Shown: one piece after another, positions 1-6,410 of the stretch
How positions within the stretch are numbered: the stretch's first letter is position 1
Layout of the letters: each line of letters begins with the position of its first letter
Assembly (NCBI GenBank): GCA_964390795.1
Contig: CAYMLQ010000046.1
Coordinates: forward strand, 1 to 24,722
DNA: 24,722 nt
Direction: 5' to 3'
From: CAYMLQ01 sp964390795
GTDB lineage: Bacteria; Verrucomicrobiota; Kiritimatiellia; RFP12; UBA1067
Program-made: the position numbers and the translations under genes
Notes under the pieces: model-generated
Databases searched by the model: none
Told to the model about the DNA's origin: nothing
Seen by the model: only the letters and a program-made list of their open reading frames with translations

Positions 1-24
1 CTGAGCCGCTAAAGCTTGTCTTGT

Positions 25-108
25 CTTTGGGTCTCCGGGTCTTGGCGTGCGGCGACACCGAGGCAGCCGGACGCCGTATTTTGCACGCAAAGACCCGGAG
101 ACCCAAAG
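25..108. repeat. long inverted repeat
   Basis: The 19 bases at 25-43 are the exact reverse complement of 90-108. The match continues inward after one mismatch (GCGTGC at 45-50 against GCACGC at 83-88), so transcribed RNA would form a ~25-bp stem with a ~32-base loop. No T-run follows, so a simple terminator is unlikely. It is best described as an intergenic repeat of unknown role. Confidence 0.75.
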
Positions 109-391
109 ATGGGAGAGGAGAGGGAAACAACAGTCTGAGTTACGGATTGGGCGGATTTCGCGGATTGAGATGTGAGCCTGGCGGACGCCTGAAGATATTC
201 CATCATTTCCGTGACGTTCCGGTCAAGCTTGGCGACTCGCTTCTAACCCTACCTGAAAAGTTGTGTTTTCAAACCTATTGACAGGCTGGATTCTCAATAA
301 TCGATGCTTGAATATCGTTTATAATATTCAATAATATGCATTTAACATGTTGCCTAGCAACATCTTATCTTTTCAGCCAGGAGCTGCAACA

Positions 392-436
392 ATGGAAATC
401 AAGATAATTTCATCAACACTTATCGACGGGTTATGA
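392..436 (+). CDS. 14-codon ORF: leader peptide or gene remnant
   Basis: An ATG at 392 follows a strong AGGAG (379-383) at normal spacing and opens a frame of 14 codons (MEIKIISSTLIDGL) closed by TGA at 434. Upstream lie an AT-rich stretch with a TATAAT hexamer (320-325) and a 7-bp inverted repeat that could be an operator. The codon and base use is AT-richer than the rest of the window. The product is not recognisable. It could be a leader peptide, or the first codons of a gene whose body was lost when the palindromic repeats downstream accumulated. The initiation signals are visible; the interpretation is inference. Confidence 0.3.
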   Translation: MEIKIISSTLIDGL

Positions 437-545
437 ACAGGCCAAAAAGAGGGGCAATGATCAAGCGAAATCGGATCGCCAAGCGTATTCGGTTGGCGAC
501 AGGGGGACGCGACTGGCGTGCGTATCGATTGCGGAGCGCTGGGAG

Positions 546-658
546 CACGGGCGTCACGCCCGTGATCTCTTCGTGGCACGGGCGTCCCCGCCCGTGGTCT
601 CTTCGTGGCACGGGCGTCACGCCCGTGGTCTCTTCGTGGCACGGGCGTCTCGCCCGTG
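546..658. repeat. tandem array of four GC-rich palindromes
   Basis: Four near-identical palindromes of the form CACGGGCGTCACGCCCGTG lie at 546-564, 577-596, 609-627 and 640-658, with period 31-32. They are separated by a conserved linker (TCTCTTCGTGG). The centres vary (TCA, TCCC, TCA, TCT) but the 8-base arms are constant. The array ends 12 bases beyond the stop codon of the membrane-protein gene on the minus strand, so it may also serve as its 3' structure. It resembles REP/BIME-type repeats rather than CRISPR, because repeat and spacer are both conserved. Confidence 0.85.
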
Positions 659-669
659 TCCCCTCGCGC

Positions 670-1317
670 TTACGGGAAGGGCAGGAGCACTTCGGGATCG
701 ATCACCGTAGCGGCGTCCGTCCCGTCTCCGTACAGCGTCTCGTAGGCCGACACCAGGACGCAATAGCCCAGCGGGATCGTAAAGAGCGCTCCGACCCCGC
801 AAGCAACACCGCCCGCGCGATTCAGCAGACTGGTGAGGAGTCCCAGCACCAGCGGCATCAGCAGTTCTCCCGAGGTGATGCCGCTCACGAGCTTCTTGAG
901 GGCGTCAAGCGCCGTCATTTTTTGAAACACGACGAACATCATTCCCCACACCAGCGCCGCCTCTGCGAAGAGCGACACGGCAAAGCTCGCGAGCTGTCCA
1001 AGCACGGGAATGATCTGCAGCACGAGCACCACCAGGATCAGCGAGACAATAAAGAGCAGGCAATACACGAACGCCTCAAGAAAATAGTCAAAGCCCTTTA
1101 AGACGTCGCCCGCCTCCGGCTTGACCGGATCATTCAGCGTCAGGCGGCGTACGAGCAGCAGCATGCCCGCTGTCAGGGGGCCGGCCAGAACCGTGCAGGT
1201 GACCAGCGTGAGGAGCGTGCCGATCAGCGAGGCGATGACGAGAACGCTCATGTTCTGCTTAAAGAGATTCCACCCTCTGCCAAACTCATACCCGATATCC
1301 AACTGCTTTCCGGTCAT
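670..1317 (-). CDS. polytopic membrane protein of unknown function
   Basis: This 215-residue protein is strongly hydrophobic, with about five or six membrane segments (roughly residues 22-48, 78-103, 104-130, 152-167 and 170-195). A short amphipathic N-terminus reads YEFGRGWNLFKQN. The overall look resembles small DUF975- or glycerophosphodiesterase-membrane-domain-like proteins, but I cannot assign a family. I chose the ATG at 1317 rather than an in-frame ATG 13 codons upstream, because AGGAG sits 9 bases before it. There are no close co-directional partners: repeat-rich gaps lie on both sides, and the four-palindrome array lies just past its stop codon. The function is unknown; its role as a real gene is well supported by frame length, hydrophobic pattern and ribosome binding site. 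Confidence 0.75.
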   Translation of the reverse strand: MTGKQLDIGYEFGRGWNLFKQNMSVLVIASLIGTLLTLVTCTVLAGPLTAGMLLLVRRLTLNDPVKPEAGDVLKGFDYFLEAFVYCLLFIVSLILVVLVLQIIPVLGQLASFAVSLFAEAALVWGMMFVVFQKMTALDALKKLVSGITSGELLMPLVLGLLTSLLNRAGGVACGVGALFTIPLGYCVLVSAYETLYGDGTDAATVIDPEVLLPFP

Positions 1318-1495
1318 AAGATCAACTCCTGTCTGTGCATGATGCACGTGAGCCACTCGTGAGATCTGATTTGCGACACCGGATACTGTAGCGCTTTAGA
1401 TAACAATACGCCACTCCAATTCACCGCCCGGTAATCACGATTGTGCGCGAATTTAGAACTGCGGCGCCTGGAGTCTCTTGACTGCGAAGCGACAT

Positions 1496-1588
1496 GGCGG
1501 CTCACCGGGACGGTTCGCCCTACCCGCTCCGCACGTACACTCGGCCAGACCCGCGGGAGGTAGGGCGAAGCGTCCACGCTGAGCCGTC
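1496..1588. repeat. imperfect inverted repeat, sister of 1850-1942
   Basis: Arm 1496-1524 pairs imperfectly with 1559-1588. Both arms are diverged versions of the arms at 1850-1879 and 1913-1942 (shared cores GGCGGCTCA, TCGCCCTACC and GGTAGGGCGAAGCGTCC). It appears to be an older, decayed copy of the same element. Confidence 0.7.
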
Positions 1589-1770
1589 TTTCGCGTCACC
1601 CGTATTTGATGAAGTCAGTGGAACGGGGAAACGCCCGATCACGCCTCGCTCAATGAAATACCAAACGCAGAACCGCTAGCACCGACACATGTGTAATCAT
1701 ATTTTCCGTCGAGATCAGGAAGGCTCAACTTTCAACGCTCAAGTCTGATGCGGGCACCACAATGACCGGC

Positions 1771-1821
1771 GGACGCCTGCGGGGAGGCGTCCCTACCGGG
1801 CGTCGCATCCCCGTTTCACTG
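1771..1821. repeat. dispersed palindromic repeat copy
   Basis: The unit GGACGCCT-GCGGGG-AGGCGTCC with flanking CTACC occurs here and at 2096-2123. It also occurs reversed at 10496-10525 and as a variant at 16701-16728. The segment 1781-1807 is identical over 27 bases to 1985-2011 and differs at one base from the reverse complement of 10486-10512. Upstream bases ACCACAATGACC are also shared with the 2.08-kb copy. Confidence 0.8.
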
Positions 1822-1849
1822 ACTTCAAACGGAAACGAGAACCGTTGAC

Positions 1850-1942
1850 GGCGGCTCAGCGGGGACGCTTCGCCCTACCGCTTGCGGCCAAGCAGTTGAC
1901 AGGTGCGGAGCAGGTAGGGCGAAGCGTCCCCGCTGAGCCGCC
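1850..1942. repeat. perfect 30-bp inverted repeat
   Basis: Positions 1850-1879 and 1913-1942 are exact reverse complements over 30 bases around a 33-base loop. The arms start GGCGGCTCAGCGGGG. The absence of mismatches, compared with the decayed sister at 1496-1588, suggests recent duplication or active conversion. There is no coding capacity between the arms. Confidence 0.85.
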
Positions 1943-1975
1943 GCGACTCCGGTTTCGTTCGGGGGAGCACCCGGT

Positions 1976-2011
1976 CAGTGAAACGGGGAGGCGTCCCTAC
2001 CGGGCGTCGCA
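1976..2011. repeat. dispersed repeat unit
   Basis: CAGTGAAACGGGG followed by GAGGCGTCCCTACC and CGGGCGTCGCA. Bases 1985-2011 are identical to 1781-1807. The CAGTGAAACGGG part is the reverse complement of 1810-1821, so parts of the unit are shuffled between neighbouring copies. Confidence 0.75.
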
Positions 2012-2049
2012 CGAACGTTTCAAGCGCATGCCGAAAGGGTAGGGCGGGG

Positions 2050-2123
2050 TCCCCGTAACCCGCCGCCGGTCCATGTATCGCACCACAATGACCTGCGGAC
2101 GCCTGCGGGGAGGCGTCCCTACC
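2050..2123. repeat. 74-base composite repeat, partner at 10496-10567
   Basis: It begins TCCCCGTAACCCGCCGCC, continues through a variable ~20-base middle and ends in the GGACGCCTGCGGGGAGGCGT palindrome. The same order is found on the opposite strand at 10496-10567. The two copies flank the candidate origin in opposite orientation. Confidence 0.8.
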
Positions 2124-2194
2124 GAAGAGGCATCGTGTTCATGTAAGCCATCCGCCAGAGGAACGGGAGCAAACGAATGGGTAATGCCGAATTC

Positions 2195-3580
2195 TCACTT
2201 GCCCACGCAGAACCGGCTGAAGATGGCGTCGAGCAGGTCGTCGGAATAGACGCGCCCCACAATCCGGCCCAGCGCCTCAGCAGCCTCGCGCAGGTGATTG
2301 GCCGCAATCACCAGATGCGCAGCCCCCGCTGCCAAAGCCTCTGACGCCAGCCGCGCCTGGCCGGCTGCCAGCCGCAGTTCGGTGACATGTCGCACCGACA
2401 CCACCGGCTGCCCGGGTGACTCGTGATCCAGCCCCAGCTTCGCGCTCACCGCCGCTCTGAGCGCAGCGATGCCCTCGCCTGTTCTTGCCGACAGCCGAAC
2501 GTGCGTCAGCCCGTCCGGCAGCGGCAGTTCCCCGGCGGACGGGAGGTCGCACTTGGTCAGCACCAGCAGCGTCCGGCCTGCGGACAGCACGGCGAGCTCG
2601 CTTTCCGCCAACGGCACCCACGGCTCGGACTGATCCACCAGATGCACGTTGAGATCGGCCTGCCGCATCAGCGCCCGCGCCCGGCCGATCCCCTCGACCT
2701 CGACGGCGTCGTTGGTCTCACGCAGGCCTGCCGTGTCCACCAGCCGCAGCGGCACGCCGTTGAGGGCGTAGGTCTCTTCGATCGCATCGCGCGTCGTTCC
2801 CGGCACCGCATGTACGATCGCGCGGTTCCGCCCCAGCAGCGCGTTCAGCAGAGAGGACTTCCCCGCGTTCGGCCGGCCGCTGAGCACCACGAGCGCACCG
2901 TCCCGCAAGAGGTGGCCCTCGTTCCACGTGAGCACCAGACCATCGACCTCGCAGGTCAGTTCGGCGAGGCGTGCCGCAGCCTGCTGCGCGAAGGTATCCG
3001 GCAGCTCGCCCTCGTCAAAATCCAGCAGATGCTCGACCTCTGCGCAGAGGCCGGTCATCCGCTCGTACAGCGCGCCGATCCGCTGCCCCAGCGCGCCGTC
3101 GAGCTGGGCGCGCGCGACGTGCGCGGAGCGTTCGGTCTTGGACTGGATGAAGTCGCAGACCGCCTCGGCCTGGGTCAGGTCCAGGCGTCCGTTCAGAAAC
3201 GCGCGACGGGTGAACTCGCCCGGCTCCGCCAGCCGAGCGCCGGCCGCCAGCGCGGCCTCCAGGAGCCGGCGGGCAGGCACCGCACCGCCGTGGCCCTGCA
3301 GCTCGAGCGTCTCCTCGCCGGTATAGCTGTGCGGCGCCCGGTAGATCAGAAAAACAGCGTCGTCGAGCGTTTCACCGGTCAGCGGATGCACGACGCGCGC
3401 GTGGAAGAAGGTGCCGCCCTCGCGCTGCGACGGCTTGAGGCGGGCCAGCGGCGCCAGGCGGTCTCCCAGCGCCAACGCGCCCGCCCCAGAGACGCGCACC
3501 ACGCAGACGCCAGCGGGTCCGGGCGCTGTTGCGAGCGCGGCGATCGGGGAGTCCACCGAAGGATCTGTCTGAGCGGTCAT
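2195..3580 (-). CDS. mnmE: tRNA uridine-5-carboxymethylaminomethyl GTPase MnmE
   Basis: MnmE acts with MnmG to modify the wobble uridine (position 34) of certain tRNAs. The 461-residue length is typical. An N-terminal formyl-THF-binding-type domain (about 1-120) contains APHSYTGEE and the RAFLNGRLDLTQAEA stretch. A helical domain encloses the G domain, with G1 GRPNAGKS (235-242), G2 GTTRD (261-265), G3 DTAG (282-285) and G4 TKCD (342-345). The protein ends in FCVGK, the family's C-terminal CxGK motif with its functional cysteine. The ATG at 3580 is preceded by a modest AGAGG. It lies on the same strand as tex, 260 bases away, so it is probably a separate transcript. No mnmG is seen in the window. 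Confidence 0.97.
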   Translation of the reverse strand: MTAQTDPSVDSPIAALATAPGPAGVCVVRVSGAGALALGDRLAPLARLKPSQREGGTFFHARVVHPLTGETLDDAVFLIYRAPHSYTGEETLELQGHGGAVPARRLLEAALAAGARLAEPGEFTRRAFLNGRLDLTQAEAVCDFIQSKTERSAHVARAQLDGALGQRIGALYERMTGLCAEVEHLLDFDEGELPDTFAQQAAARLAELTCEVDGLVLTWNEGHLLRDGALVVLSGRPNAGKSSLLNALLGRNRAIVHAVPGTTRDAIEETYALNGVPLRLVDTAGLRETNDAVEVEGIGRARALMRQADLNVHLVDQSEPWVPLAESELAVLSAGRTLLVLTKCDLPSAGELPLPDGLTHVRLSARTGEGIAALRAAVSAKLGLDHESPGQPVVSVRHVTELRLAAGQARLASEALAAGAAHLVIAANHLREAAEALGRIVGRVYSDDLLDAIFSRFCVGK

Positions 3581-3614
3581 AGCACCTCTGCGAGAAAGCC
3601 AACCGAAGGAGAAT

Positions 3615-3635
3615 TTAGGAGTTAGGAGTTAGGAG
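3615..3635. repeat. three tandem TTAGGAG heptamers
   Basis: Exact heptamers at 3615-3621, 3622-3628 and 3629-3635, lying just upstream of mnmE in the gap to tex. The role is unknown. On the minus strand the unit reads CTCCTAA, so it is not a ribosome binding site for mnmE. Confidence 0.7.
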
Positions 3636-3751
3636 TTGAAACGCACCCGGAGACGCCCAGCGATGATGACATCGCGGACACCCATCGCCCTTCCCACCAT
3701 TGCTCTGCCGCGCTAGTTGTCTGTACAGCTACAAACTTCGGATACTTTGAC

Positions 3752-3812
3752 AGGATTACAGGATTTTCATGATTGAATTCAAAGGCTAAAATCGTGTGAA
3801 TCCTGTAATCCT
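3752..3812. repeat. inverted repeat downstream of tex
   Basis: AGGATTACAGGATT (3752-3765) is the exact reverse complement of 3799-3812, with weaker pairing continuing inward. It lies 28 bases past the tex stop codon on the minus strand. It could act as a 3' structure, since minus-strand T7 falls between stop and stem, but the order (T-run before stem) is not that of an intrinsic terminator. Confidence 0.6.
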
Positions 3813-3840
3813 GGCCGAAAAAAACATCTTGTCCTGTGTA

Positions 3841-6177
3841 CTACAGCCCGCCGAAGGGGTTCGCGTTAAACCCGCTCACGCGCTGCGGCGGGCGGCTGTC
3901 GCGCGGGCGCGGCGGCTGGAACCCGCCGCCGCCGGCAGGGCGGCTGCCCTGGCTGTCCGGCCGCGGTGCGGAACTCGGTCCGGCCGCGGGACGCGCCCCC
4001 GCCGCCGACGGCGTTTTGGCGCTCAGGGCGATCCGGCGGCGCGCCTTGTCGATGCTCAGCACGCGGACCTTCAGGCGGTCGCCGGTTTTCACCACCTCAG
4101 CCGGATCGCGGATAAAGCGATCCGAGAGTTCGGACACATGGATGAGCCCGTCCTGATGGACGCCGATATCCACGAACGCGCCGAAGGCTGTTACATTGGT
4201 CACGACGCCTTCGAGAGCCATGCCTTCCTGCACATGCTCGAACTCCGTGACATCGTCGCGGAAGGCCGGTTTCTCAAAGGTCGCGCGCGGGTCGCGGCCC
4301 GGCTTCTTGAGTTCGGCGATGATGTCGCGCAGCGTCGGCTCGCCGACCGACTCCGAGACGTACTTGGAGAGCGGGATTTTTTCAACCAACGCCGCGTTGC
4401 CGATCAGCGTCGCCAGCTCCACGCCCAGATCTTTGGCCATCTGCTCCACCAGCTCGTAGCGCTCGGGGTGTACGGCGGAGGCGTCCAGCGGATGCGTCCC
4501 GCCCCGTATCCGCAAGAAGCCGGCAGCCTGCTCAAAGGTTTTCGGCCCGAGTCCGGGCACCTTGCTCAACTGCTTGCGGTTCGAGAAGGCGCCGTTCTCG
4601 TTGCGGTAGGAGACGATCTTCTTGGCCATGGTGGCGCCGATGCCAGACACGTGCGTCAGCAGGGGGGCGCTCGCCGTATTCAGCTCCACGCCGACATGAT
4701 TCACGCAGCTCACCACCACATCGTCGAGCTTGTCGACAAGCAGCTGCTGGTGCACATCGTGCTGGTATTGCCCGACGCCGATGGCCTTGGGGTCGATCTT
4801 GACGAGTTCCGCCAGAGGGTCCTGCAGGCGGCGGCCGATGGAGATCGCGCCGCGGATGGTCAGGTCGAGATCCGGGAACTCCTCGCGCGCCACTTCCGAC
4901 GCGCTGTAGACCGACGCGCCGGACTCGTTGACCGAAACGACCATGACGTCCTTCACGTTGGCCTCTTTGAACACGCCCTTCACAAAGGTTTCGGTCTCGC
5001 GCCCGGCCGTCCCGTTGCCGATCACCACGGCATAGGGGCGGTATTTCGACACCAGCTTGCACACATCGACTTTGGCCTCGATCGCTTTGCGATCACCCTG
5101 CGACGGATAGATGGTGCAGGTTTCGAGAAACTTACCGGTGGCGTCCAGCGCCACGCATTTGCAGCCGGTGCGCAGGCCGGGATCGATGCCGATCACCTTC
5201 TTCTCTCCCATCGGCGCCTGAAGCAGAAGATTGCGGAGGTTCTGCGCGAAAATCTCGACCGCCGCGCGGTCGGACTTCATTTTCATTTCGACCGTCACAT
5301 CGATTTCGACGCTGGGCGCGATCAACCGCTTATAGCCGTCCTCGATCGCCGCTTTCAACTGCAGAGCGGTCGGCGCCTTCTCGTTCAGCCGGAGCATCTC
5401 GCCGATGCGCCGCAAAATAGGTTCTGAATCGCACGTGAGCCGCACGCGCAACACGTTTTCGGCCTGGCCCCTGCGGATCGCCAAGAACCGGTGCGAAGGG
5501 ATCGTCGAGACCTTCTCTTTGAAATCGTAGTACTGTTCGAACTTGGTCGGCTCGGTTGGCTTGGGATCGACCACCTCCGACACCACCAGTCCCTCGTTAA
5601 AGAAGGTCTGCCGCACCAGGCCGCGCACGTCCGCGTTCTCCGCGATCATCTCGGCCACGATATCCCGCGCGCCGCTCAGGGCCGCCTCGCAATCGGCCAC
5701 GCCTTTCTCATCGCTCACAAAGGCGGCCGCGTCGGCCGCGGGATTCGCTGACGTCTGCCCGAAAATCAGCAAGGCCAGCGGCTCAAGGCCCTTCTCCCGC
5801 GCGATCATGGCGCGGGTGCGGCGCTTCGGCTTGAAGGGCAGGTAGATGTCCTCCATCGCCGTTTTTGAAACACACGACAGAATCTTCGCTTTCAGCTCGT
5901 CCGTCAGTTTTCCCTGCTCTTCGATCGACTTCAGGATCGTGGAGCGCCGTTCCTCAAGCTCCCGGTAATACGTGAGCCTCTCCTGAATCTTCCCGATCTG
6001 AACCTCATCGAGATCGCCATGCACCTCTTTGCGGTAACGTGCAATGAACGGAATCGTGTTTCCTTCGGCGAGAAGGCGGGCCACCGCGATGATCTGGCGC
6101 GGCATGATGGAGAGTTCCTCGACGAGCCGAGGCAGTGATTCCAAGCCTGTATCCGGATGTTCAACCGTAGACGACAT
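3841..6177 (-). CDS. tex: Tex-family S1 RNA-binding protein
   Basis: Tex proteins are conserved cytoplasmic nucleic-acid-binding factors linked to transcription and RNA metabolism. This 778-residue protein has the whole layout: helical Tex N-domain (about 10-200), YqgF/RNase-H-like domain beginning near 325 (GIDPGLRTGCK), helix-hairpin-helix segment near 505-550 (HVSGIGATMAKKI, VPGLGPKTFEQAAG) and an S1 domain near 648-718 (GVVTNVTAFGAFVDIG, LIHVSELSDRFI). The last ~55 residues form a low-complexity Gly/Pro/Arg tail, a common but variable extension that may add RNA contacts. The ATG at 6177 is preceded by AGGAG at 9 bases. The gene is separated from tRNA-Gln upstream by that tRNA's terminator, so it needs its own promoter, which I could not pick out. 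Confidence 0.96.
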   Translation of the reverse strand: MSSTVEHPDTGLESLPRLVEELSIMPRQIIAVARLLAEGNTIPFIARYRKEVHGDLDEVQIGKIQERLTYYRELEERRSTILKSIEEQGKLTDELKAKILSCVSKTAMEDIYLPFKPKRRTRAMIAREKGLEPLALLIFGQTSANPAADAAAFVSDEKGVADCEAALSGARDIVAEMIAENADVRGLVRQTFFNEGLVVSEVVDPKPTEPTKFEQYYDFKEKVSTIPSHRFLAIRRGQAENVLRVRLTCDSEPILRRIGEMLRLNEKAPTALQLKAAIEDGYKRLIAPSVEIDVTVEMKMKSDRAAVEIFAQNLRNLLLQAPMGEKKVIGIDPGLRTGCKCVALDATGKFLETCTIYPSQGDRKAIEAKVDVCKLVSKYRPYAVVIGNGTAGRETETFVKGVFKEANVKDVMVVSVNESGASVYSASEVAREEFPDLDLTIRGAISIGRRLQDPLAELVKIDPKAIGVGQYQHDVHQQLLVDKLDDVVVSCVNHVGVELNTASAPLLTHVSGIGATMAKKIVSYRNENGAFSNRKQLSKVPGLGPKTFEQAAGFLRIRGGTHPLDASAVHPERYELVEQMAKDLGVELATLIGNAALVEKIPLSKYVSESVGEPTLRDIIAELKKPGRDPRATFEKPAFRDDVTEFEHVQEGMALEGVVTNVTAFGAFVDIGVHQDGLIHVSELSDRFIRDPAEVVKTGDRLKVRVLSIDKARRRIALSAKTPSAAGARPAAGPSSAPRPDSQGSRPAGGGGFQPPRPRDSRPPQRVSGFNANPFGGL

Positions 6178-6203
6178 CGCTCGCTACTCCTGACTTAAGA
6201 ATG

Positions 6204-6245
6204 CAAAAAGACCCGAACAACCTTGATTCGCTTGGTTTATTCGGG
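6204..6245 (-). terminator. intrinsic terminator of tRNA-Gln
   Basis: On the minus strand, CCCGAATAAACC pairs with GGTTGTTCGGG (arms 6234-6245 and 6212-6222, one or two bulged or mismatched positions). A TCTTTTT run (6205-6210) follows. It starts 12 bases past the encoded CCA of tRNA-Gln and ends before the tex start, so it should insulate the two. Confidence 0.8.
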
Positions 6246-6256
6246 CCTTCTCAAAA

Positions 6257-6330
6257 TGGTTGCCTCATTAGGATTCGAACCTAAACAAGCAGCTCCAGAG
6301 GCTGCTGTGCTACCGTTACACCATGAGGCA
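6257..6330 (-). tRNA. tRNA-Gln (anticodon CTG)
   Basis: The minus strand folds as a full cloverleaf. The acceptor stem is TGCCTCA/TGAGGCA (7 bp), the D-stem GTGT/GCAC, the anticodon stem GCAGC/GCTGC with loop CTCTGGA (anticodon CTG, reading CAG) and the T-stem TTAGG/CCTAA with loop TTCGAAT. The discriminator A (6260) is followed by encoded CCA (6259-6257). The U1-A72 first pair is typical of bacterial tRNA-Gln. A candidate promoter lies about 30 bases upstream and a terminator just downstream, so it looks like a single-gene unit between dnaN and tex. Confidence 0.97.
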
Positions 6331-6360
6331 ATCGCTATCTTCTCTCAAAAACGGAAAACC

Positions 6361-6390
6361 ATCATACTCAAAAACAGGCGTGCAACGCAA
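6361..6390 (-). promoter_or_regulatory. candidate tRNA-Gln promoter
   Basis: On the minus strand TTGCGT (6390-6385) and TATGAT (6366-6361) are separated by 18 bases. The -10 ends 30 bases before the tRNA 5' end. It matches a sigma-70 pattern at 4/6 and 5/6. It overlaps the hairpin that probably ends dnaN transcription. Confidence 0.4.
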
Positions 6391-6401
6391 CCCTGTTTTT
6401 T
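6370..6401 (-). terminator. likely dnaN terminator, possibly bidirectional
   Basis: AAAAACAGG (6370-6378) and CCTGTTTTT (6392-6400) form a 9-bp stem with a 13-base loop. On the minus strand the stem ends in a run of Ts. It begins about 10 bases past the dnaN stop. The G/C part of the stem is short (four pairs), so termination may be partial. Confidence 0.55.
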
Positions 6402-6410
6402 CAGAACATG

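Larger units (their letters stand above)
1..669. other. gene-poor, repeat-rich left edge
   Basis: I see no convincing long gene here. The stretch holds a long inverted repeat (25-108), an AT-rich segment around 290-370 that looks promoter-like, a 7-bp inverted repeat (347-363, ATGTTGC/GCAACAT with a 3-base spacer), a 14-codon ORF with a good ribosome binding site (392-436) and a tandem array of four palindromes (546-658). Longer reading frames through the array are read out of the palindromes and show no family resemblance. Confidence 0.6.
1318..2194. other. 877-bp gene-free, repeat-rich gap
   Basis: No credible gene is visible. The stretch is built from related GC-rich repeats: an imperfect inverted repeat (1496-1588), a 27-base unit present at 1781-1807 and 1985-2011, a perfect 30-bp inverted repeat (1850-1942), and a 74-base composite repeat (2050-2123) whose partner lies in inverse orientation at 10496-10567. 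Short ORFs here are reading frames through the repeats. It lies downstream of mnmE, so some of these stems may end that transcript. Confidence 0.7.

Noticed and set aside
431..439. TTATGAACA as a further DnaA box
   Set aside because: An isolated copy far from dnaA, overlapping the stop of the 14-codon ORF. One match to a relaxed 9-mer is expected by chance in a window this size.
546..658. CRISPR array
   Set aside because: Both the palindromes and the linkers are conserved, with only four units of 31-32 bases, and there are no variable spacers or cas genes.
433..1101. 222-codon plus-strand ORF
   Set aside because: It runs through the four palindromes and then antisense to the membrane-protein gene. 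Its composition is Arg/His/Gln-rich without family features.
2423..3625. 400-codon plus-strand ORF opposite mnmE
   Set aside because: It is antisense to a clearly identified MnmE; Arg/Gln/His-rich composition is typical of a shadow frame in GC-rich DNA.
3796..5427. 543-codon plus-strand ORF opposite tex
   Set aside because: Antisense to Tex over its whole length, with no recognisable motif and no ribosome site that stands out.
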